DNA of 43,199 nt from Amycolatopsis echigonensis (lineage in GTDB: Bacteria > Actinomycetota > Actinomycetes > Mycobacteriales > Pseudonocardiaceae). The number at the start of each line of letters is the position of its first letter. Position 1 is the first letter of the stretch. Shown piece by piece: positions 32,033 to 39,324 of this stretch. Position numbers and translations under genes: made by a program. The DNA is taken from the NCBI RefSeq assembly GCF_014174495.1, contig NZ_JACJHR010000077.1, positions 1 through 43,199 of the forward strand. Direction: 5' to 3'. The notes beneath the pieces are model-generated. The model saw only the letters and a list, made by a program, of their open reading frames with translations, did not search any database and had not been told where the DNA came from.

Positions 32033-32263
32033 GTGCAGACGCAGAAGGACCACGTCGAGGCGTACTCGTTCCTGATCGGGCGGATGACCTCGGCACTGGT
32101 GCTCGGCGACGCGAGCCACCTCGACGTGCCCGCCCGGCGGGCCTGGGTCGGCCTGCTGGTCGGGCTCGTCCTCGGCCTGCTGATCGCGGTCGGGTTCTTC
32201 GTGTACGGGCTGATCGCGCACCACACCGGCGGGGCGGCGCCCGCCGTCGGACGCCGGGCCTGA
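32033..32263 (+). CDS. eccB: Miniature EccB: cytosolic N-terminus and membrane helix only
   Basis: 76 residues. YSFLIGRMTSALVLGDASHLDVPARRAW is the conserved N-terminal cytosolic part of EccB (the usual pattern is a Phe-Leu/Arg-Arg/Ser-Ala-Leu-Val-x-Gly run), followed by one membrane helix at about 39-62 and a 14-residue tail. Full-length EccB has about 480 residues, with a large periplasmic domain absent here. The following gene starts 17 bases on, leaving no room for a remnant. GTG 32033 has GAAGGAGAGGTG upstream. It may be a structural mini-EccB that keeps only the membrane contact, with the periplasmic role taken over by another protein, or a degraded copy kept by selection. Confidence 0.8.
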   Translation: MQTQKDHVEAYSFLIGRMTSALVLGDASHLDVPARRAWVGLLVGLVLGLLIAVGFFVYGLIAHHTGGAAPAVGRRA

Positions 32264-32280
32264 GCGGAAGGAGGGCAGCC

Positions 32281-34830
32281 ATGGAACTCTCGCTGATCCG
32301 GCGCGGCGACGGCGCTTTGGAGAAGAAGACCGTGGGCAACGCGCTGGTGGTGCACCTCGCGGAGGGCATGACCGTGCAGGCTCAGTCGCTCGCGCTCGGC
32401 GTCGCGGCCGATCCCGAGCACGACCTGGTGGTCGTCGACCTGCCGGTGGATTCGCCGATCTCGATGTGGGAATCGGTGGCCAAGGCGCTGCCGCGGCGCC
32501 GGCGCGGGGTGCGGCTGGTGATCGGCGGGCGCTCGCGCGAGACGACCGCGCTGGCCGGGCAGTGGCTGGCCGAGCGGATCAACCGCCCGGTGCTCGCGCC
32601 GGACGGTTCGGTGATCCCGAGCGCGGGCGGCGCGTTGTTCGTCCACGCCGGACGCGGCGGCGGCTGGGTCCGCTTCCGGCCGGGCCGCCCGCCGTCCTGG
32701 GAGGCGAAACGGTTCCCGCGCCCGGCTTGGGATTCCGGGATCGCCGCCGAGCTCACCCCGACGAGTTCGCGCGGCGTCGCGGAGCCGCTGCCGGGCGGGC
32801 TGTGGGTCCGTCCGGTCGGCTTCGACGCTCCCCAGCGCCACCACCGCAGGGCGCTGATCTCCCGGATGCCCGCGCAGCACGACACCATGACGATCGTGCT
32901 CGGCTGCCCCGGCTGCCCGCCGCTCGCGCTGGACGACGCGGCCCGGCTGTGGGTGCAGCTTCCGGAGAAGGTGCGGGCCAAGGCTCGGTTCGTGCACTAC
33001 GGCCCGATGGCGGTGCCCGGCGAGGCCACGATCGGCCAGGCGCTGGCGGACCTGCTCGGCAAGCCGGTCGCGTTCTACGCGGGCGTGCCGGTCGGTTCGC
33101 CGCAGCTGCCGACTCTCCGGACGGTGTTGTACGACGGACAGCTCGGCTGGCGTCCGTTCACCACCGAACTCGGCTATGAACCGCGCTCGGCCGACGAAAC
33201 GCCATTGCCGGAACTGCTTTCGCACCGCCCGCCGATCCACGGGCTCGACCAGGTAGCCCCCGCGGTCTACTGGTACTCGCCGGATGCGGTGGTCGAGGTC
33301 GTGCAGTCGGGCCTGCTGGTGCGTCCGCCGCAGGACGGTCCTTCGTCGGCCGCGGTCCGCGAGATCACTCTCGACGCCGCGGTGCACAACCTCACCTTTG
33401 ACGCCGCTGACGAGGGGTCGGCGTCGCGGATGCGGTTGCTGGCGGAGGATCTGCTGGCGCGGCTGGACGAGCAGACGCGCCGGATGAGCCGGGTGCTGCC
33501 CGCTGCCGCGCTGCTGGCGGAACGTGCCCGGCCGCGGGTGGCGGCTCGGGCGTTGGACGCGATCGAGTCCGGGCATCCGGTGCCGGTCGTGGCCTCGCCT
33601 GTTCCGCCGGCGGCGTATCGGCCCGCGGCTCCGGCGGCGTTGGGCATCGCCGCGCCGACGGAGGTTCCGGGGGCGATCGCTGCTCCCAGCCCGGTCGCCA
33701 CGCCTGCGAAGCCGGAACCTCCGGCCGCACCCGCTGAAGTTCCCGCCCCGGCCGACCTCCCCGGGGCAGCCGCCGCTCCCGCCGAAACCAGGGCGGCCGT
33801 TCCCCCGGCGAAGGTCTCCGCCGCGCCTCCCGCAGCGAAGCCGCTCACGCACCTCGCTCCGGCCGACGTCACCCCGGCCAAACCGGTCGAACCGCCGGTC
33901 GCCAAGCCCGCGATCCCGGCTCCGGAAAAGCTGCCGACGGTGTCCGGTCCTGCGGAGAAGCCGGAACCAGTGTCCACTTCGGACAAGCCGGAGCCCGCGC
34001 CGAAACCACCGGCAGAGCTGCGTTTCCAGGAAACCCCCGGTGCGGAATCGACCGCGCTGCTGCCCAAACGCGGCGTCGACAAGGAACGCCAGTGGCTGCG
34101 CAAATCGCTCGGCGCGGAATACGGCCTGATGTCGAACACCGTCGCGCGAATCCTGTCCGAGCACCCGGGATTCCAGGGCGTGCTGTCGACCTCGTCCTCG
34201 GCCGAGGTGCTGACCGACGCGGTGGCCGTGCAGCTTTACCTGTCCCCCAAGGGCTCGACCATCGACGCGGGACTGCGGCGGGGCGCGAACGGCCCGCACG
34301 TTCCGGTCGCCCGGTGCGTCGTGGCCGGGTTGAGCCGCCTGCCCTCGCACCGCGGTCCGGCGACGTTCGCCACCGAGCTGCCGCCGTCCGCGTGGCCGCT
34401 GCTGGACGGGCGGAAAGTGCTGACCGAATGGGGTTTCCTCAACGCGCTGACGCAACCGTCGTCCACTGTGGACGGCGACACCGACGTGCTGGTGTGGTCG
34501 ATCACCGGACGGCGCACCAAATTGCTGGAACCGAGCGAGGGCGGCGTCGAGAACCGGGTGCTGTTCGTGCCGGGGACCAGTTTCAAGGTGCTGGAGACTC
34601 GCGAACCGGCCGCGGGCGCGCGCGGCGCGGTGCTGCTGCGCGAGCTGACCGCGAGCGAGATCGACGAGACCGGCCGGGTCGCGAACGACCGGGCGTCGCT
34701 CGACGAGCTGGCCATGAACTCGCTCCGGCAGACGGTGCAGACGTGGGCGGAAGCGGGCGAGGACCTGGTCCGGACCGTGATGGACGAGCAGGCCGCGGAG
34801 CGGTTCGGGGCGCTCCCGGGCCTGGCGTGA
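32281..34830 (+). CDS. ESX-associated protein with possible degenerate ADP-ribosyltransferase-like C-terminus
   Basis: 849 residues with no signal peptide or membrane span, so probably cytosolic. Three parts can be seen. Residues 1-430 form a mixed alpha/beta region without a known motif; it includes a Cys-Pro-Gly-Cys-Pro (LGCPGCPPLALDDAARLW). Residues about 430-590 are an Ala/Pro/Lys-rich linker. Residues about 595-849 may form an ADP-ribosyltransferase-like fold. In that part Arg678 lies in a strand (VARCVVAGLSRLP), and VLVWSITGRRTKLL is followed by VENRVLFVPGTSFKVLE. The last resembles the ExE-VLF-x-PGT-x-F motif, but has Glu757-Asn-Arg759 in place of Glu-X-Glu, so the enzyme would be inactive. 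Position in the operon core suggests a secretion-machine part or a substrate-binding factor. Confidence 0.75.
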   Translation: MELSLIRRGDGALEKKTVGNALVVHLAEGMTVQAQSLALGVAADPEHDLVVVDLPVDSPISMWESVAKALPRRRRGVRLVIGGRSRETTALAGQWLAERINRPVLAPDGSVIPSAGGALFVHAGRGGGWVRFRPGRPPSWEAKRFPRPAWDSGIAAELTPTSSRGVAEPLPGGLWVRPVGFDAPQRHHRRALISRMPAQHDTMTIVLGCPGCPPLALDDAARLWVQLPEKVRAKARFVHYGPMAVPGEATIGQALADLLGKPVAFYAGVPVGSPQLPTLRTVLYDGQLGWRPFTTELGYEPRSADETPLPELLSHRPPIHGLDQVAPAVYWYSPDAVVEVVQSGLLVRPPQDGPSSAAVREITLDAAVHNLTFDAADEGSASRMRLLAEDLLARLDEQTRRMSRVLPAAALLAERARPRVAARALDAIESGHPVPVVASPVPPAAYRPAAPAALGIAAPTEVPGAIAAPSPVATPAKPEPPAAPAEVPAPADLPGAAAAPAETRAAVPPAKVSAAPPAAKPLTHLAPADVTPAKPVEPPVAKPAIPAPEKLPTVSGPAEKPEPVSTSDKPEPAPKPPAELRFQETPGAESTALLPKRGVDKERQWLRKSLGAEYGLMSNTVARILSEHPGFQGVLSTSSSAEVLTDAVAVQLYLSPKGSTIDAGLRRGANGPHVPVARCVVAGLSRLPSHRGPATFATELPPSAWPLLDGRKVLTEWGFLNALTQPSSTVDGDTDVLVWSITGRRTKLLEPSEGGVENRVLFVPGTSFKVLETREPAAGARGAVLLRELTASEIDETGRVANDRASLDELAMNSLRQTVQTWAEAGEDLVRTVMDEQAAERFGALPGLA

Positions 34831-34849
34831 GCAGGGAGAGGCGGAGACG

Positions 34850-37800
34850 ATGAACCGACAGCTGCTCGTGGTCGGCGGCGACCGGGCGGGCGCCTTCGGC
34901 ACCATCGGCGCGGCGCTGGCGCAGGCGCAGCCGGGGGCGACGATCAGCGTGCACCCGGGCCGGTACGAGGAAAACCTCGTGGTGGACCGCATGGTGTCGC
35001 TGGTGGCCGAACAGGGCGCGGGCACCGTGGAAATCGTGGCGAACACCGGAAGCGTGCTCGTCGCGAACGCCGAGGCGGTGCAGCTCAGCGGGTTCGTCCT
35101 GACCGGTGCCGACGACCAGCTGGTCACTGTGGACGTCGTCCGCGGCGAGGCGGCGCTCGACAGCTGCCGGTTGTCCGGGACATCGTGGGCGACCCTGCTG
35201 GCCCGGCTGGAGGGTTCGCTCGCGCTGCGGGGCTGCACGGTGACCAGCACCGGCGGTGCCGGGGTCGTGATCGCCTCGCCGGTGCAATCGGCCATTGAGG
35301 ACACTGAGATCGTCGATGCCGCGTCGTCCGGCGTTGTGGTGGCCGAGACCGGTTCGGTCGTGCTGCGCCGCTGCACGGTGCAGGGCGCTGCGGGCAACGG
35401 GGTGTGCGTCAACGGCGAAGCGGGCGCGATCGTCGAGCAGTGCGAGATCGTCGGCGCGCAGAAACCTGCGATGGTCGTGGAACAGCAGGGTCGCGCGACG
35501 ATCACCGGGCTGACTGTGCGGGACAGCGCGAACGTCGACCTGTACGTGACCAGCAACGGCCGGGTTTCCGTGGCGTCGTCGCAGTTCCGTTCGGCGCCGA
35601 TGCAGGCCGCGCACATCGCCGCGTCCGCCGAGCCGCTGCTGCGCGAGTGCGTGTTCGTCGGGGCGGGCGCGAACGCGGTGCAGGCCACCGGAACCGCCGC
35701 GCCGCAGTTCGTGGACTGCACCTTCGACGGCTCGCCGGTCACAATCCTGGTCGACGACCAGGCGCGACCGCGGTTCGAGCGCGCGACCGTGCGGGGTTCG
35801 ACGCACACCGCGATGTCGGTCGGCGGGGAATCCTCCGTGACCGTCGGCGGGCTGCGGATGACGCCGGACAGCGGTGCCGGGATCGTCCTCTCCGGACAGT
35901 CCACCTTGGACCTCGCGGACGCCTCCATCGACACCGGCCGGGAAATCGGCGTGCAGGTCACCGAGGACGCCCGGTTGACCGCGACCGACCTCCGGGTTGA
36001 TTCGACGGCGGACAAGGCAGTCTCATTTGCCGCCAGCGCGCCCTCATCAGCGAAGTCGGTGCAGGTGCGCGGCGGAGGACTGCACGTTTCCGGAACGGCG
36101 GAAATCTCCCTGCAGGACTGCGAGATCATCGATTCCACAGTGGACGGAATCACAGTCGCCGCGGGCTCGGCGCTGACCGCTTCCCGCTGCCGGGTGCGCA
36201 ATGCCCGAGGGAACGGCGTGTACGTCTCCGCTCAGGCGTCGTTCACCGAATGCGAAATCCTCGGTGCGGGCGAGGACGGCTTCCACGTGGAAACCACCGA
36301 GCCGGTCAGCGTTCGCGATTGCGTGGTCAACGACGTCTCGGGCGAACCCGTGAGCGGCGAGCACGCGGACGTGGCCAACCTGAGCACCGATTCCGCCCGG
36401 CCCGCCGCGCCGGTGCCCGCCGGCCCGCCGAGCGACTTCGCGACCCCCGAGCAGAGCGTGAGCGAGGCCGCCGGAGAGGTGCTCGAAGGCCCGCTGGGAG
36501 ATTTGGAAGCGCTGGTCGGGCTGGCCGGGGTGAAGAAGGAAGTCACCAGCCTGATCAACCTGATCAAGATGTCGCAGATGCGCGAGCGGATGGGGCTGCC
36601 GATGCCGCCGATGTCGCGGCATCTGGTGTTCGCGGGCCCGCCCGGCACCGGCAAGACGACCGTCGCCCGGCTGTACGGCACGGTGCTCGCCGAACTCGGC
36701 ATCCTGTCGAAGGGGCACATGATCGAGGTGGCCCGGCAGGACCTGGTCGGCCAGTACATCGGGTCCACCGCGATCAAGACGACCGAGGTCGTCGAGAAGG
36801 CCATCGGCGGGGTGCTGTTCATCGACGAGGCGTACACGCTGAGCGCGCCGACCGGCGGTTCCGGCCCGGACTTCGGGCAGGAAGCCATCGACGCGCTGAT
36901 GAAGATCATGGAGGACCAGCGCGATTCGCTGGTGGTGATCGTCGCGGGCTATTCCGAGCAGATGGAGCAGTTCCTGCAGTCGAACCCCGGCCTCGCGTCG
37001 CGGTTCACCCGCACCATCGAATTCCCGAACTACAGCGTCGACGAACTGGTCACCATCACGACCGGCCTCACGCGCAAGCACTACTACGAAATGACCGACG
37101 ACGCGCTGGCCGCGCTGCGCGAGTATTTCGAGCGGGTGCCGAAGAACTCGACGTTCGGCAACGGTCGTGTCGCGCGCAAGCTGTTCGAGGCGATGGTGAA
37201 CAACCAGGCCTCGCGCCTCGCGCTGAATCCGCCGTCCAAAGACATCGAGCTGAACCGCCTCACCGCCGACGATCTTCAGGCCGAACTGGCGCAGTTGCCT
37301 TCCGCGGCGAAGTCGGCGGTTTCGGTCACCGCCGATCCGGCCGCCGCGGTCAAGACCAGCGCGGGGTGGAAGCGCCTCAGCGGTTTGGTCGGCCAGAAAG
37401 CGGTGCGGGAGAACGCCGAACGGCTGCTGCTCAAACTCGGCAGGCTCACCCACGAACGCCAACCACTCGGCCACCAGGCGAACCTGGTGATCAGCGGAAA
37501 ACGCGGCACCGGGCGGTCGGAGTACGCGAAACTGTACGCACAAATCCTCTCCGAATTCGGCATGGCCCCGATGGGGCAGCTGGTTCACCGCAACCTCGCC
37601 GAAGAACTGTCGCCGCAATGGCCCGGCCAAGCCGAGCACCTGGTCCGAGCCGCGGTGGAGGACGCGTCCGGCGGCACCCTGGTGGTCGACCTGGACGGCG
37701 ACTGGGACACCTCGCCCCACACGCCCGGCATCGAAGCCTTGGAAGCACTGTCCGAAATGATCGCCCGCCGACCCGCCGATCCGGTCGTGGTGTTCACCGG

Positions 37801-38143
37801 CGAAAGCGACCGCGTCGGCGAACTGCTCGCCCAGCTGCCCACCTTGCGCGACGCCTTCCCGTACGGCTGGCAACTCGGCGAGTACACAGTGGACGAGCTT
37901 GCCGAGATCGCCGTACGGTTGCTGGTCCGGCGCGGCCACGAGGTTCCCGACGACGTCCGCGACGCGCTCGCCCACGAACTGTCCGCCGCGTCCGACCACA
38001 CCGCGTACGCCGCGCACGAACTCGCCCGCACGCTGTCGGCCGCCGCCGCGTCCCGCACGCTCGCCGCCGCCGACCTGCGCGGCATCCGCCCGCCCGACAC
38101 CGGCGCCATGGCCCTCGGGCCCGGCCTGGCCTCGGTCGGCTGA
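34850..38143 (+). CDS. eccA: EccA-like protein: beta-helix fused to two AAA+ domains
   Basis: 1097 residues. Residues about 20-500 form a right-handed parallel beta-helix, seen as some 20 short rungs rich in Val, Cys, Gly and Asn (ALDSCRLSG and LRRCTVQGAAGNGVCV types). A linker of about 50 follows. AAA+ domain 1 (about 555-830) has Walker A GPPGTGKTT (Lys602), Walker B FIDEAY (Asp659, Glu660) and sensor-type Arg in SRFTR, the CbxX/CfqX type of EccA. Domain 2 (about 850-1090) has a degraded Walker A, GKRGTGRSE with Arg889 for Lys, and LVVDLDGDW for Walker B. In mycobacterial EccA the N-terminal half is made of TPR helices, so the beta-helix replaces them. EccA assists substrate export in the cytosol. 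Confidence 0.88.
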   Translation: MNRQLLVVGGDRAGAFGTIGAALAQAQPGATISVHPGRYEENLVVDRMVSLVAEQGAGTVEIVANTGSVLVANAEAVQLSGFVLTGADDQLVTVDVVRGEAALDSCRLSGTSWATLLARLEGSLALRGCTVTSTGGAGVVIASPVQSAIEDTEIVDAASSGVVVAETGSVVLRRCTVQGAAGNGVCVNGEAGAIVEQCEIVGAQKPAMVVEQQGRATITGLTVRDSANVDLYVTSNGRVSVASSQFRSAPMQAAHIAASAEPLLRECVFVGAGANAVQATGTAAPQFVDCTFDGSPVTILVDDQARPRFERATVRGSTHTAMSVGGESSVTVGGLRMTPDSGAGIVLSGQSTLDLADASIDTGREIGVQVTEDARLTATDLRVDSTADKAVSFAASAPSSAKSVQVRGGGLHVSGTAEISLQDCEIIDSTVDGITVAAGSALTASRCRVRNARGNGVYVSAQASFTECEILGAGEDGFHVETTEPVSVRDCVVNDVSGEPVSGEHADVANLSTDSARPAAPVPAGPPSDFATPEQSVSEAAGEVLEGPLGDLEALVGLAGVKKEVTSLINLIKMSQMRERMGLPMPPMSRHLVFAGPPGTGKTTVARLYGTVLAELGILSKGHMIEVARQDLVGQYIGSTAIKTTEVVEKAIGGVLFIDEAYTLSAPTGGSGPDFGQEAIDALMKIMEDQRDSLVVIVAGYSEQMEQFLQSNPGLASRFTRTIEFPNYSVDELVTITTGLTRKHYYEMTDDALAALREYFERVPKNSTFGNGRVARKLFEAMVNNQASRLALNPPSKDIELNRLTADDLQAELAQLPSAAKSAVSVTADPAAAVKTSAGWKRLSGLVGQKAVRENAERLLLKLGRLTHERQPLGHQANLVISGKRGTGRSEYAKLYAQILSEFGMAPMGQLVHRNLAEELSPQWPGQAEHLVRAAVEDASGGTLVVDLDGDWDTSPHTPGIEALEALSEMIARRPADPVVVFTGESDRVGELLAQLPTLRDAFPYGWQLGEYTVDELAEIAVRLLVRRGHEVPDDVRDALAHELSAASDHTAYAAHELARTLSAAAASRTLAAADLRGIRPPDTGAMALGPGLASVG

Positions 38144-38159
38144 CCCCGGGAGGAGACCG

Positions 38160-38558
38160 ATGAGTTCGCACTACGAAAAGATGCTCGAGGACGCGATGGC
38201 GGCCTACCAGCACCAGCGCGACCATTTCGACCAAGCCCGCCAGGACGTCGAAACCGCCACCAGCACGGTCACTTCCGCCCGCCGCGAGGTGACCGCGACC
38301 GTCGGCCGCACCGGTGAGCTGACCGAACTTTCCTTCCCCACCAGCGCTTATAAACGCATGGCCCCCGCGGAGCTGGCCTCGGTGATCGTGCAAACCGTCT
38401 CCGCCGCCCGGCAGAAATCCGTCGCCGCGGCCGCGGAAATGATGGCTCCCATGCTGCCGCCGGGGATTTCCGCGCAGGACCTGATGAGCGGAAAAGTGGA
38501 TGTCAACGCTCTGTTCTCGGCGCGAGTGCCGGGATTCGACGAAGGGAACCTGCCGTGA
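38160..38558 (+). CDS. YbaB/EbfC-family protein of the ESX locus
   Basis: 132 residues. Similar to YbaB/EbfC nucleoid-associated proteins in the central segment (VTATVGRTGELTELSFPTSAYKRM, then APAELASVIVQTVSAARQKS). Such proteins form tweezer-like dimers that bind DNA. A good ribosome site (GGGAGGAG) precedes ATG 38160. Genes of this kind stand in many actinobacterial ESX loci, just before WXG-like secreted proteins. In that context, DNA binding is not proven, and a chaperone-type role for the neighbouring substrates is possible. The next gene overlaps its stop (GTGA). Confidence 0.82.
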   Translation: MSSHYEKMLEDAMAAYQHQRDHFDQARQDVETATSTVTSARREVTATVGRTGELTELSFPTSAYKRMAPAELASVIVQTVSAARQKSVAAAAEMMAPMLPPGISAQDLMSGKVDVNALFSARVPGFDEGNLP

Positions 38559-39292
38559 CAGACCAGTTTTTCGTCGACGCCGACGGGCTGGACGGCGGCC
38601 GCGACGGATTCGACGGCAAGAGCGCCGAACTGCGCACGCTCGCCCAGCGGGTGCAGAGCCTGGCGAACCCCAGCCGGATCAGGGACGCGGCCGGGAACGA
38701 CAAGAACGGGAATCAATTCTCCGCGACGAACATCCAGTCGGCGGCCGAGATCTACAACGGCATCAACGCCTGGGCACTGGCGGTGGAAGCGACCCGCGAC
38801 GCGATCGGCGACATGGCCACGTCGTTCCGCGAGGCCGACCAGGGCGCCTACGACGGGGCGAACTCCCTGTTCAAGAACTTCACCGACCTGCACGACAAGG
38901 TCCGCAAGGCCGACCCCGGCGGCTCCTCCGACGCACCTCCGACCGAGTACCAGCGCGGGGTGCGGATCCAGGGCAAGCTGCTGCGCAAAGAGCCGGAAGC
39001 CGAGGACGGCGGCGGCTGGGCTCCGGCCAAGCAGGTCCGGGCCCGGATCGCGGACCGCGTGCCGGCGGAGCCTGGCGAGCGCGTGCGGCATCTGACGGTC
39101 GGGCACCCCGCGGCGACCCCGCTGCAACCGACCGAGTCGAGAGTCTTCGTCCGGTCGGAAAAACCGGTTCACGCGGTCGAGGACAAGGAGGAGACGCCCG
39201 AGGGCGAAGTCACCGCTCGGACGCGGCCGAGGGAGGTGTGGCTGGCCAAGTCGGTCCCCGCCGAGCCGCCGATCCCCCCGGCAGAATCCTGA
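38555..39292 (+). CDS. WXG-like ESX secretion-associated protein
   Basis: 245 residues. FFVDADGLDGGRDGFDGKSAELRTLAQRV is the start of a WXG100-like or EspC-like helix. A second helix (INAWALAVEATRDAIGDMATSFREADQGAY) follows after a 60-residue polar insert. The rest is polar and probably unstructured. No clean WXG triplet and no YxxxD/E is seen. GTG 38555 overlaps the YbaB-like stop. It stands between that gene and the giant CpnT-like gene, so it may pair with the N-terminal domain of the latter as an export partner (inference). Confidence 0.8.
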   Translation: MTDQFFVDADGLDGGRDGFDGKSAELRTLAQRVQSLANPSRIRDAAGNDKNGNQFSATNIQSAAEIYNGINAWALAVEATRDAIGDMATSFREADQGAYDGANSLFKNFTDLHDKVRKADPGGSSDAPPTEYQRGVRIQGKLLRKEPEAEDGGGWAPAKQVRARIADRVPAEPGERVRHLTVGHPAATPLQPTESRVFVRSEKPVHAVEDKEETPEGEVTARTRPREVWLAKSVPAEPPIPPAES

Positions 39293-39324
39293 CTTTCCGC
39301 GCCCGTTGAGGAGGTGAACCCGCG

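Noticed and set aside
32033..34830. Mini-EccB as the 5' half of a frameshifted full-length eccB with the 849-residue gene as its 3' half
   Set aside because: The 849-residue protein has its own ribosome site and start and shows no EccB periplasmic repeats, so it is a separate gene.
30454..36201. Very long open frame on the minus strand
   Set aside because: It lies opposite eccD, mini-eccB and the 849- and 1097-residue genes. It has Arg/Gly/Pro-rich nonsense composition and no motif; it is a GC-bias shadow.
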